Assembly (NCBI GenBank): GCA_964036315.1
Contig: OZ038485.1
Span: 75,567,460-75,631,459 of the forward strand
Direction: 5' to 3'
Length of the DNA stretch: 64,000 nucleotides
From: Acanthosepion esculentum
Taxonomy: Eukaryota > Mollusca > Cephalopoda > Sepiida > Sepiidae
Below the pieces are notes generated by a model that was not told the DNA's origin, did not search any database, and worked only from the letters and a program-made list of their open reading frames with translations. The position numbers were made by a program, and so were the translations under genes. Shown one piece after another: positions 46,600 to 57,400 of this stretch (within the stretch, counting starts at the first letter, position 1; every line of letters begins with the position of its first letter).

Positions 46600-46970
46600 A
46601 GGAGCATTAACATGGCAGCTTTCAATCTGACACAGGAAATGAACAGGCCCACCAACCACAGCAACTTGGAGATATCCAGCTTCTTCAAAGTCACTGTATG
46701 TGTTCCAGCAGGACTCTGCTCCTTTCTACATAGCTTACATGACCGAGAATTTTCATTAACATGTTTCCCCTAATATGTAACCTTCTAGTTCAACTGATTT
46801 AAATCTCATGGACTACTATATCTAAGACATTGTCAAGACCAATAACCTCACAATACCAAGGATTAGTTGAAAGCCACCAACATGAATGAAAACCAATTTG
46901 ATCCAGATATATAGTCTCTTGCAAGACTGCATCAAGGCTGTCCTCAAAGTTGAGGGGCAGTTTTATTAAA
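46600..46970 (+). pseudogene. Tc1/mariner-superfamily transposase C-terminal fragment
   Basis: DDE transposase scrap. VFQQDSAPFYIAYMTENFH (about 46,698-46,755) holds the second catalytic Asp in the QQDSAPxH block, with H changed to Y. It is followed by HVSPNM, a stop where the family has Trp, and a TDLNLMDYYI text (about 46,795-46,823) with the third Asp of 'PDLNPMDYYVW'. The C-terminus near 46,925-46,965 (SCKTASRLSSKLRGSFI) corresponds to 'RIEAVIEAEGGFI'. The 'MDYY' version of the last block places it outside the two mariners described above. Confidence 0.7.
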
Positions 46971-46974
46971 TAAC

Positions 46975-47565
46975 ATTTTTATGTTTTTCTATGTTAAACA
47001 TACATATAAATTATTTTGAATATATACTGATTATTTTTCTATTGAATATCTTTGGGTTTTTTTCTTTTTAGATTATAATTTATTCTCATTTATCCATCCT
47101 ACCCTGTGTATGTATGCATGCATGTGTGTCTTTACTGATAGAAAGAAAGAGATTCTCATATTTTCCATATGGATTTGATGGAATGGCCCTAATGAGATTC
47201 TCCACTCCAAAGTTGACATTTTTTAGGACCCATCCTAATATTGTTTTCTTTCATTTTTTTCTAGCATGTTCTTTAGATTTCTCCATTTTTCATCTGACCT
47301 CGCTGTTTATACCTCTGGTGGAGCCATTTGGCTCTGCTTGTGGCCACATCAGAACTTATTAAAAACCCCTGAAATTAACTTATATTGTAGAATTCTATTA
47401 ATTTATGTTATGATTTATCCTCATTATTAACTTTCTAATTTCTTTATTAAATGTTTGTATTTCTGAAATTTAATACATATGAGAAAATAGATAAACACAA
47501 AATAATTTCAGAAAGACAAAAATTTAATAAAGTGATTAGAAACTTGATAATAAGGACAAATCATG
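46975..47565. other. No gene seen
   Basis: Includes a less AT-rich piece at about 47,100-47,360 ('cctctggtggagccatttgg'), open for 82 codons on the plus strand but matching nothing known to me. Confidence 0.4.
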
Positions 47566-47765
47566 GCATAAATTAACAGAAAACCATGCTAAAATATCCA
47601 GATTTTATGGTCTATCCAAAATGCACAAAGTTGACATTCCAATGTGACCCATCATATCAGGAATTGGCAATGCTCCCTATGTACTCATGAAATCCATAAC
47701 AAAACAATTTAGTAGTGCTCCTTTGATATATAAATATGGATTTGTATATTAGAATGAGATTTGAA
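47566..47765 (+). pseudogene. Penelope-like RT fragment
   Basis: A short plus-strand segment reads HAKISRFYGLSKMHKVDIPM (about 47,585-47,645), then a stop in place of Arg and PIISGIGNAPYVLMKSITKQ (to about 47,708). It matches the 'PxFYGLPKIHKxxxPLRPIVSxIxSxTYxLxK' block of Penelope-like RTs. Nothing before or after can be assigned with confidence. Same lineage as, or close to, the copies at 40.7 and 51.4 kb. Confidence 0.75.
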
Positions 47766-49760
47766 GAACAAAAAGTTCTTTACCCAGCCAAGAAGCCCTT
47801 GCAAAAACAGTTCTAATGTTTGATTATTTTTTTAATTTTAGGAAGTGGGTCAGGCAGTATAACTTTTCAGCATTCCCTCATATTAATCTGTCAACCAATT
47901 TTGTCTCTAGTTCAAGATGACAAAGAAATCTTCTGAGAAAGAGAACAACATGAATAAGTAAAATATTTGTGAGCACAAGGAGCAAATAACCAGGAAGTAG
48001 AAGGCCTGGGAATTCATTATAAATTTTATATGGCATTTATATATAACTAGAAAATAAAACAAGAAAACTGGAAAGCATATATTTAAAACATGAACAGAAG
48101 AGAACAATAAATTATGTACTTCATAAAGTGAGAAAATAAAGAAAACATTCAGTACTTAATCTAAATATTAGACCTTTTTTTTGTCAAGCGATCTAACCAA
48201 AATGATAGTGTCTGTCACATTCCCAAACTGCTTTCCTTTTCTACTTCAGTATTACAAATATTACATGGTGAACAAACTCTCTTTTTTTCAGGTCAGTACT
48301 TAACTGCTTAATTTTTAAACAACAGATGGGCTTGGGTTTAGAAAAGAATGAGTCCAATCTTATTAAAACCATCATCTGCAACCCCCTATTAAACATAGCA
48401 CATTTTATTTATGGTATGGGATTCAGAGCACTTTTGGTTCAAAGCTTTTGGAATTAATTCTAAATTGACAAATAAAAAATTTTATGAAGATATTCTTCTT
48501 ATTTACAATGCAATCCTAGTTTATCCCATAAATGAAAATAGCAAATTTGATAAATGCAATACCTTAAAAATTATTGAATATTAATTTCATTGGAGTTCAC
48601 TGTGCATAATCAAATATTTTTTAATTGTTTAGAGCACTGGATGAAGGTACTTGTTTGAAAATAAGTTTTTATCTATTTGTGTCAAGTTGCTATATATTCA
48701 CACCTATACCTGTCCCACATAATTTGCTCCTTGCCAGGGTTTCTATACAAGTCCTATCTCATCTACAGATCACATTTCTGCTGAGGTCTTTCTTCTCTTT
48801 AGGGCAATTACAATGCAGAGAATGTTGGATAATGTCAGGTAATAAATAATAAAATTGCACATTTTTATTCAGCATTTCATTTTTTTGCCTTTCCTACATT
48901 CTTTTTCAGTTTTTTTAGTTACTTTATTTATTGAAGTTTTGAAACAAACCTAAAAACAATTTTATTCAGTTTGATCAAAAAGGATACAAAGTATTAAACA
49001 TTGTCTACTTTATATGGGAAGTTATACAGTTTTCACAGTTTATTTATATTTACTTGTAACCTAAAAGGTTTAATTGTATCAGGTTTGCAGGGAAAGATCA
49101 TTATGATTATATAAAATAGCATTAATATTAGATGAAACAAAGAAATAACTGAGTAATACTTTTAAATTAAACCACATCAAGGCCAGAATCTTTCCATTTT
49201 AACTAACAAACTAAATGTGGAGTTCATCTTCTTTACTATTTAAATAATTCTCTGATCAGCCAAGTTCTTCATTTTTATGAAATTTGAAATGACTTGTATT
49301 TGTAAAGTACATTATTATAATGGCTGAAAGTGCTTTCATGCTCAAAAACTTAGAAATAAATTTGTTATCCTATTAAATTAATCCTACTTGACTGTTGTGT
49401 GAATCAAAATAAGTTTTGGAGTAAAAAAGGATTTCCTTTTAGATTAAGTCATAAATAATAAAATACATCAAAATAATTTGAATTTTTGTTGTGCAGCTGA
49501 CTACAAAGTAACAATTGAGTGACACAGAAAGATGCCATTAATCTTTAGAAGATTGGACATTTTAAATACAAGATTAATTTAGAAATACCTACTACATAAT
49601 TTATGGAACATTTTATTAACAGATATATTAGGAAGACAACAGAAGGAGAAAATTGTTATAACAAATGAAACATTTATATAATGTACTGAATCATATCAAT
49701 TGCTTCCAAAGTTTGTTCCCTCCATTCTCTACTCATTGTATTGTTTGTTATAAAATCTTT
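47766..49760. other. No gene seen
   Basis: AT-rich spacer. A weak text at 48,625-48,840 shares 'cttgccagggtttctataca' with the SINE at 51.0 kb, but the match is too short to call. Confidence 0.45.
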
Positions 49761-49764
49761 TGCT

Positions 49765-50020
49765 ATCATCTTTTTTTTTTCTAAGTTTTGTCTAAACAAG
49801 AAAATGTTATTTTTTGCTTTTTTATTCTTCTCTCTCTCTCCCCCCCCCCTTTTTAACATTGTTTTTTATTTCTCTGGCTCCCAACACTCTCTTGTTTTTT
49901 TCTTTTCTTTCTCATTCTTGTCTTTATTCTCTCTGTCGATATTTTTACCTTTATACTTCTTTCATATATTTTTATATAATTCTCGCACTTTTCCCTTCTC
50001 ACTTTCCCCCACTTTAACTA
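49765..50020. repeat. Pyrimidine-rich tract
   Basis: T/C-rich on the plus strand, including a (TC)n then C9 run at about 49,827-49,850. Apparent open frames rich in Phe, Leu and Ser are composition artefacts. Confidence 0.75.
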
Positions 50021-50985
50021 TTCAATACTGATTAGAGACTAAACTGATAAATACAATTTCTAGACTTTTATGATATTCCAAGAAGAAGAGTTGTTACCAA
50101 ACTAGCTTATCTGCTAATGGATATTCCAGAAGACATGAAGAATGATAAAATAATAAACCTTTCACCTTAAGGGAGAAAAGAATTCTCAAAAACCATAGCT
50201 CTATTTTTAAAGAGTTAAATTCAAAATTAAAAGGTTCTGAACTTATCTGTATCTAAAAAAATTACATTCATAATTTTAAGTTTTTTTAAGAATTCTGTGA
50301 GAATGAGAAATTTAATTGGAGCTTCTGTAGGTTTGTATTGGATTTTTCTGATGAGACAAGCTACAGTAATCACTACTGAAATATTGCATGAAGGTGTTTG
50401 GTAATTACACACTGGCTAAAATACCAAGTGAATACAAAAGTGATGAAAGTATTAACTCCCACCCAAATTCTTCAAATGGTACAATAATTAGTGTATCATC
50501 AGTTTTTTCATGTTTAGTCTCTGGATATAGAAAAAAAAATGTCTGTCTTCTGTAAACCAAGTTTGCATGACAAAATAAATAAACAAGGGTTAAACACTGA
50601 GATCAATGCTTATTAATATAATATAAAAAATAATAAAAGGTGAAATTGACTGATAAGAGTAAGAAATTAGAGAATGAAAACTGAAGAATGTCTTTGGAGA
50701 AAATCCTATGTGATTACTCTAATAACAATAAAATATTAAATGTTAATATTAATTTCATTTGAATAATTGTTTTTTTTAAATGTTTTTTCATCATTAATGT
50801 ACATTTTACTTCAATTTCATATTTATTATTTTTATTTGTTTATTATTTATATTTCATATTACTGCATTTTATTTTGACAGATTTAGTGCTTCAAATATTA
50901 CCAAAAAATAAATATATTTTAAGTAGATTATGTAAAACTGAAACAATAATAATTAATGACTGTAGTCAGGATTATCAAGTCAATG
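50021..50985. other. No gene assigned
   Basis: A plus-strand text around 50,060-50,170 (FYDIPRRRVVTKLAYLLMDI, then PEDMKNDKIINLSP) looks protein-like but is short and unassigned. The rest is AT-rich. Confidence 0.3.
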
Positions 50986-50989
50986 TGAA

Positions 50990-51275
50990 CAATCCTTTCC
51001 TTATCTGCATAGTATGTGCTTTGCCAGGGCTTCATACAGTTTTGAATTCAGAGTTTTCCTTATCCTAGACTGGTTGCCATCCAAGGCTATAAAACCCAGT
51101 CTGTCCTGCAATTTACACATAGGTGCGGGGGGAGAAGAGATGGATTGATATCTTTCCCAAGAGTATTAGCACATAAGTGAATGTAATGAACTCAGCTGGA
51201 ATTTGAACCTAGTTCTCTGATTCCTCAATCTGAGCTGCAATCCATTACTCTACCATACCTCCTACATAATTAATA
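50990..51275 (-). repeat. tRNA-derived SINE, minus strand
   Basis: Read on the minus strand from about 51,270. 'Ggtatggtagagtaatggat' (A-box-like) is followed by 'aactaggttcaaattccagc' (B-box, GGTTCAAATTCC) about 45 bases later, then a tRNA-unrelated body with 'aatccatctcttctcccccc' and 'agactgggttttatagcctt' + 'ggatggcaaccagtcta'. The body is shared with 23,140-23,345. This is a RNA polymerase III-type SINE; the family name is unknown to me. Confidence 0.75.
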
Positions 51276-51379
51276 AATGTTCATTATTTGAAAGATATTT
51301 TGAAATACTGTGTAATGCATTACATCCTCTGGAAGGACTTCATTGGAAACAAAAACATTATAAAACAAACAAACAACAC

Positions 51380-52180
51380 ATTACCTTTCTTGTTAAAACC
51401 ATACTGATAATGACCTAAAACTATGTATGTATTGCAAATTAACTAATAAAAATGAGTTCATAAATTTCTATTCTCACCATAACAACAAAATAAAATCTGG
51501 GATAACTATTGGATTCTATTTAGGAGCACTCAGAATTTATAGCCCTCAATATTTACATGATGAGGAGAAATATATTGAAAATACTTGTAAGCTCCTTCAA
51601 TACCCTAATTACTTCATATTCAATGTGAAACAGGAGTATTGTCAAATATTTTAAAATGAAAGATCAAACCATCTCAGCAAATTCAATGAATCTAGATATA
51701 TTACTCTCCCTATTGCAACTCTATCACAACTGCAATTGAAAATAATTTATCTAAGCTTAACATAATATTTGTTACAACTACTTCCAAAATATTAAGATGC
51801 TTAATACAAAAAAAAAAAATAAGACACTAAATCTTGAAGGAAGAATTTACTTTATCACCCATAATAATTGGCACAAGGAATACATCAGTGAAACCTCAAG
51901 GAATTTAAATAAAAGATTATATGAACACAAAGGAGATTTTTTACAAAACAACACACTCAGGTCATTAGTTACTCACCATAATGCGTGACCATAATTTCAA
52001 TTTAAAAATGCCACTTTAATTCAACTTGCTAAAGTGAGAGTATATAGAAAGTGATTTGATCACTATATCATCTATGGTGGATTTGCACCCAGATTTTTAC
52101 AACATTTCACCTTTCTTGGTAGATCTTTTATTATCACACTGTGAGATACTTAATAATAAAAATAATAAAAACGAAAACAA
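51380..52180 (+). pseudogene. Penelope-like element: RT tail and GIY-YIG endonuclease
   Basis: Plus-strand. RT tail: VYRKPT-like text, then INFYSHHNNKIKSGITIGFY (about 51,448-51,510), LGALRIYSPQYLHDEEKYIE and LQYPNYFIFNVKQE (to about 51,635). Linker: ESRYITLPIATLSQ (about 51,688-51,730). Nuclease: GRIYFITHNNWHKEYISETS (about 51,840-51,898), where the family's Y-I-G is Y-I-S, then RNLNKRLYEHKGDFLQNN with the conserved Arg and the H that follows. The tail near 52,080-52,140 equates to 'RPGFYNISPFLADLL'. Three or more frameshifts and stops. The lost glycine in YIG alone would be expected to impair cleavage. Confidence 0.88.
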
Positions 52181-52199
52181 AAGCATAAAGAAATAGACT

Positions 52200-52405
52200 A
52201 GACTTCAATGTTTTCTATGCTTGCATTTTTATATCTGCCCCTCCCCTTCCTACATATATAACTCCATCAACAAAAATTTTACTTTAGTATGATGAAGTCC
52301 TTCTAAAGGATGAAATGCATTACACAGAATCTTTTCCATTTTGCCATTCTTTTGCCTGTTCCGATATATTGAAATTTATACATTATATTCTCCCATCAAA
52401 TAACA
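52200..52405 (+). repeat. Penelope-like 3' untranslated region
   Basis: Directly downstream of the GIY-YIG frame. It shares ordered blocks with 28,250-28,475, including 'atgatgaagtccttctaaag', 'tttccattttgccattctt' and 'cattatattctccca'. The 'gatgaag..cttctaaaggatgaaatgc' text is typical of such tails. Confidence 0.68.
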
Positions 52406-52409
52406 ACAA

Positions 52410-53265
52410 AAAATTTTTTCTGCTTTCTTATTTAAATTCCAATTCTAGTTTTGGCAGACAGCTTATTATTCATAAAATATGTTGCCTTTATTTATAATTT
52501 ATTGTTTTTTATGAAAATGAAAATGAAATCCTGTGAAATGAGGACAATTACAATTATTTGGTTTACTGCTACACTCTTAAGTGTTTTTAACTGATTGCAA
52601 CTATGACATCTGTGTTAGACATTTGAAATTAGGAAAGATGGCATAAAATATTTTTACATTTGAAGAAACATTTTTTAATCTATTGAAAAAAATTAATAAC
52701 TATTTTGATGAGTTCATCAAAATTCATATCCTTTTTTGTCTTAGTAGGATTTATTTTAGCTTTACAATTTTTTAAAATTTGTTTAGTTTAATTTCTCTGT
52801 TAGTTATAATGATCCATTTAAGTTTCTATATTTTCCTATCAGATATTTCTCCCATTTTGTCAAGGTCTGAAGAATTTATTCTTTAACTAACATTTCTTGC
52901 TAATATTGTTTTTCTCTCTCAGCTAAACATTCATTAAATGATTTTATAAAGCAAAGAAACAGAAATATTTGATTGAAACTTAACTACTTTAATAATACCT
53001 ACAAAGTTATTAGTTAATTCTCTTAAAAGAATGGTTTCATTACTAAGAAAATTCATTTAATAAAAAAAGGTTAAAGCATTTAGATGTTTTTGGCATTATT
53101 TGTAAAAGCATCACAATGGAAGTAATTCAGTAATATAACTCAGATTTCCAAATAAGGCTCTATCTAAAATATAAATTACTTAATCAGCTTAATTTGTATT
53201 TTGAAGTTTTTAGATGTAATTAACTTCTTTAGCATAGCTTACATCAGCTCATTAATTATTTTATA
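52410..53265. other. No gene seen
   Basis: AT-rich spacer up to a TA-rich array at 53,270-53,331. Confidence 0.5.
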
Positions 53266-53269
53266 AGCA

Positions 53270-53289
53270 TTATATATATATATATGTAC

Positions 53290-53331
<42 letters not shown>
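53270..53331. repeat. Imperfect (TA)n array
   Basis: TA units interrupted by 'gtaca' and 'gta'. It abuts the left direct repeat of the next element. Confidence 0.9.
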
Positions 53332-53571
53332 TGTAGTGAAGAAAAGAGGTGACTTACCTCATCAAACCAAGCGACAGCGTGTTGTGTGTATTCTAAATCA
53401 GAAAATGTGGTGAAAAAGAAAGTTACTTACCAAGAAAAAGGGCACATGTTCTATCCAAAATATAAACAAGTCAGTTGCAGATTTTTCCATAATTGTATCT
53501 TGGATATGCTGATATTGTGTGTCCCCTCCCACCTGACAACCAAAGAAAAAATTGTTCCATCAATAAATGCA
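53332..53571 (+). repeat. Left direct repeat (LTR-like)
   Basis: Starts 'tgtag.gaagaaaa' and runs to 'ggtgttctcaaattagggg'. Repeated at 55,808-56,070 in the same direction. Shared blocks include 'aaaaagggcacatgttctat', 'aaacaagtcagttgcag' and 'ttgtgtgtcc'. By eye about 85-90% identical. Confidence 0.78.
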
Positions 53572-53574
53572 GTT

Positions 53575-55800
53575 GGTGTTCTCAAATTAGGGGAAACTAA
53601 TTTCATTTTCAAAGAATTAGTATGTGCATTCGTAGCAGGATTACTGGTACATGTCAAGCAGCTACTGCACATCTTCCAAGATGGAAGGCATGACCACAAG
53701 TCAACTGTTGAACCAAGCTCAGGTCAAAATGAAGGATCAGACTGTGACTGAGGAAATGGCTGTGGCTAACATTTAACCAGTTGAAGTGGCAGCTGATTTC
53801 AAATGTTAAATGTTGGGAGGGTATGCAATGTTATCGATGCTCTAGGTGAAATCACATTTCCAGGGAACGCCCAGTTTAATGAGGAGATGCCTGTCCACGA
53901 TGCTGGACATGTGCAACAATGCATTGCTTCCACTGTCATGGATTAGGCCACATTGCTTCAGTGTGTCTGGGCCATCCTGGGTATGGCAATAAACTACATT
54001 CGGCTCCTGGGTAAGACGATAAACTACATCCAACAGCAAGGCCTCTGATCAGGAGGTTTTGAGGAGTTGGTGTTCTCAGGTCCACCCTGACCTGGGGTAG
54101 TAGCATCTGTTAGGGTCTCAACTATTGGTAAATAGTTAGCCCCTAAACTGGGGTTAAAATACTATGTAAGTGTAAAAATAGGTTTTAATATCAGAAATAC
54201 TTTGTAAATAATTTTTTATTACCAGCAATACATTTTTGAAAAAAAAAGATATTACCAGCTATACATTTTTGAAGAAAAAATATTACCAGAAATAAAAATT
54301 TTGTTGGCATTAAATAACACATTGATGTCAGTGCTGGTCTCTTCCCTATCAAGTTGTGAATGAGGTGCTACCTGTTTTAGACGTTCATGTGAATGGAATC
54401 AAGTGAGTGGTACTGGAGGGACACGGGCTGCTCACAGACACTAGCAAGTCAGCCTGTCAATCTTGGTGGGAGATGTGGATATACTCACCATAAATGGTAA
54501 CACTCTCAAATGCAGTTGAGTTGGAAATATTAAGCTTGATGTGGACAATACAACCACCCTTGACATCGAGGTCTTGGAAGTGGATGGAGAGCTTTTGGGT
54601 TTTTGTCCTGTTACTTGGGATTGACTCTGTCAAAAAGCTGGGTGGACTCCAAATAATGGAGTGTGGCAATATATGGTTTCCCAAGCATAGGATAGCTTGT
54701 TGCACGACCATTAAAATGGAAGGACCCAAACAAGAAGATATGGGTCACATCATGAAAGTGGCCAGGAATTTGCAAAACAGGATACATGAGTACCCAATAC
54801 CAAAAGGTGTCAAGGAAGAATGCAACCACAAGCTGCAGAGCTGGCTTGATAATCTTTGGTTGTAGCCTTATCCTGAAAAGGAAATTGGTACTCCAAAAGG
54901 TTTAATTCCATTGATGGCAGTGGTGTATAAAAACTAAAGTAGAGTGCGGCCAGTATTAGAGTATCAGGAGATAAGTGAGTGCTTTGACGGACTCACAGCC
55001 ACTGCTGACATGTGTGCATAAAAACTGAGGGAGCAGTACAAAAAGGACCTGATGTCATTGTCCTTGACCTACAGCAAGCCTATCTACAAGTGCATATCCA
55101 CAAAATCACTTTGGCCCTTTCAAACTGTGATCTTTGAGGAGTGAGGACATTGCTTGACAGGAATGGGTTTTGGGTTGAATGTTGTACCAGCCATAATGAA
55201 GGTCATTGTGGATGCTGCATTATTATTTCTTCAGTTCCTGAGCTTCTGATATGATACAATGTCTTCTCATGGTGTGGAAAGCTGGTGGATCATATTCCTG
55301 AGTGTGGTTGACTTTGTGTTGCTGCATTATTTGTTAAATGCAGAAGAGTGTTGATGATGTCTGGCTGGGACAATGAAGTGACAGATGCTCCTCTTAAGAG
55401 CACGACTGAGAACATAGCACCAAGAATATGCCAGAATGACCCTGCACATGGTAAGTAGTGCACAAGCAGGCAAACTTATGATGTGTGGGTCAATGTAAGT
55501 TCTCTCACAACAGGAGTTTTGTTGGAGGTTAACAGAAGTGTTGTAAAGGATGCATGTTGGCTGCAGTTTGTGAAGGATGCGCAACATATCAGTTTATCAG
55601 CATTGGATGTTATCCTGAAGGGCATCAATTTAGCGCTAGGGTGGGGTGCATCAGAGCTGCATGTCTTCACGGAAACACTGGATACACCTAATGACTCCTC
55701 AGGAGATGACTCTCCAACACACATAATGGAGATGTTCCCATTACGATGAAGCACCAGGGTAAAGAGAGCTGCTCAAGGCTGTCTGATTTGTGATTATGAG
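53575..55800 (+). pseudogene. LTR-type retroelement gag-pol remnant
   Basis: Internal region between two direct repeats. Nucleocapsid at about 53,828-53,980: a first zinc knuckle with its last Cys lost, then CFHCHGLGHIASVC intact. Protease at about 54,410-54,450: DTGCSQTLAS, the D-T-G triad. A conserved GNTLKCSxVGNIKLDVDNTT follows (about 54,493-54,555), with EVLEVDGELLGF. RT start near 55,045: DVIVLDLQQAYLQVHI with the first Asp, then KSLWPFQTVIFEE and LTGMGFGLNVVPAIMK (to about 55,203). The YxDD box is not found. RNase H: VNVSSLTTGVLLEVNRSVVK (about 55,487-55,545) and DACWLQFVKDAQHISLSALD, then LKGINLALGWG. Many stops and deletions. The RT and RNase H place it among Ty3/gypsy-like elements, a lineage distinct from the 35-39 kb one. 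Confidence 0.82.
54215..54297. repeat. About 36-bp tandem repeat inside the retroelement
   Basis: 'Attaccagcaatacattttt' + 'gaaaaaaaaagat' is followed by 'attaccagctatacattttt' + 'gaagaaaaaat' and a third partial 'attaccagaaata'. It lies between the zinc knuckle and protease and disrupts the frame. Confidence 0.8.
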
Positions 55801-55807
55801 ATCAGTG

Positions 55808-56070
55808 AGTGTAGCAAAGAAAATGGTGAATTACCTCGTCAAACCAAGTGACAGTAGGTTATGTATATTCTACATCAGAAAATATAGTGAAAAAGAAAAT
55901 TACTTACCGATAAAAAGGGCACATGTTCTATCCAAAATAGAAACAAGTCAGTTGCAGGGGTTGCCATAAATGTATCTTGGATATACTAATATTGTGTGTC
56001 CTCTCCCACCTGATGATCAATGAAAAAATTGTTCCATTGATAAAAGCAGTTGGTGTTCTCAAACTGGGGT
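55808..56070 (+). repeat. Right direct repeat (LTR-like)
   Basis: Same direction as 53,332-53,571. Similarity runs slightly past the expected LTR end ('aactggggta' against 'aattagggga'), which a simple 3' LTR followed by host DNA would not show. The next 170 bases (to about 56,250) are less AT-rich than average and may be 5' leader of a second element copy. Confidence 0.75.
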
Positions 56071-56499
56071 AAAAATATATGTTTATCTTGCTACCTCGTC
56101 CGTGGGCTGGTGTGTTGGATTTTTGACTGTTTATGTGTATTGGGATTTGTGACATTGGATCTGTGAATTGTGATTTTGACATTTTTCTGCCCTTTGATCT
56201 TCGAGTTTGGATTGTGATTTGCTTACTTTGCTGTGGAAGTCAGCTGCCACACATATATATATATATAAATATATAATTATTTATTTGAAAATTATAACAT
56301 AAATATGTTATAAAATCACTACAATAATAGCCATTTTTTTTCAACACTTCTGGTGTCTTATCAAGTGATGGTGTTGAATGTATAATAAAGGGTTTTCAAA
56401 TAAATAATTATATTTGCTCTACTCTGTATTGAGCACTCTTTTAAGAATAGTATTTGTTGGTTATTGGAATTTATTCCGTATACACCAATCCTATACTTG

Positions 56500-56531
<32 letters not shown>
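56500..56531. repeat. (TA)n microsatellite
   Basis: About 15 TA units followed by a T-run. Confidence 0.9.
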
Positions 56532-56540
<9 letters not shown>

Positions 56541-56759
56541 TCAGATACATGCTGGTCTTTCTTTTTTTTTGTTGAGTCTGTTCCTTGTTACTTCACTATG
56601 CTAGTATCTTTGTCTTGGTTGTTTTTGTAAAAATATTTTATCCATTGAATCTTTCAGCCTTCTTCCAACGTCTTTTGTATTTGGTAATTAGTGAACTTCA
56701 TACTTTTATTAAATTTATATTCTTGCATAAGCAGTTGGGGATATATTGTATCAGTTAAT

Positions 56760-57400
56760 TCTATTAACTTAATTACCTGCAGACTCATCTTTGTTGTTGT
56801 TATCACAGTGTTTCAGCCATTGTGCTCCCCAGCATTCATCAGGTGTATGTTCATCTGAGTAACATATAGGGAATTCAGGAACTGAAACTTTTATTTAATC
56901 TATTTTCATTCTGTGGCCCATGTCTAGGGATATCTTGTCCAGTTTTTATTTTTTAGTACTGCTCAGTTATTGCTCAATCTGTTTCTACTGAGTTCAAGCA
57001 CACACTTCCCATCCCACGGATTGAATTCATAATTGTATATCCCCAAATTCACAAACCACTGTTTTAATCCACTAGATTATTGTCCCATTGGTATTTTGAA
57101 TTTGGTGAAGGAGTAATTGTGAGTTCAATCCCTGGGCTGAGTAGTGTGTACTTGGACTGAGTGGAAACAGGTCAAGCAATAACTGAGTAGTACTAGACAA
57201 GATATCCCTAGACATGGGCAATGAAATGAGAACAGTCTATCCCCATAAATTAAGTAAAGTGTTCAGTTTGGAATTCCCTGTATCGACAGATACCTAATGA
57301 AGGCCAGAGAGCACAATAGCCAAAATGTGATAACAACAACAACAAAATCTGCATGCAAATAGTGTAAATAATGATAACTTCTCATCCCAGAAATTTGGAC
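56760..57400. repeat. Head-to-head inverted pair of tRNA-derived SINEs
   Basis: Left arm (about 56,760-57,080) is the SINE on the minus strand; right arm (about 57,085-57,400) is the same SINE on the plus strand. Paired blocks include 'gggctgagtagtgtgtactt', 'caagcaataactgagtagta', 'gacaagatatccctagacat' and the tail 'gtgataacaacaacaacaaa'. In the right arm a B-box-like 'gagttcaatccctgg' lies at about 57,121. The arms meet close to their tRNA-like heads, so the RNA could fold into a hairpin of roughly 300 bp. Confidence 0.82.

Noticed and set aside
48625..48849. Third copy of the SINE at 51.0 kb
   Set aside because: Only about 20 bases match; the promoter boxes and the conserved body are absent.
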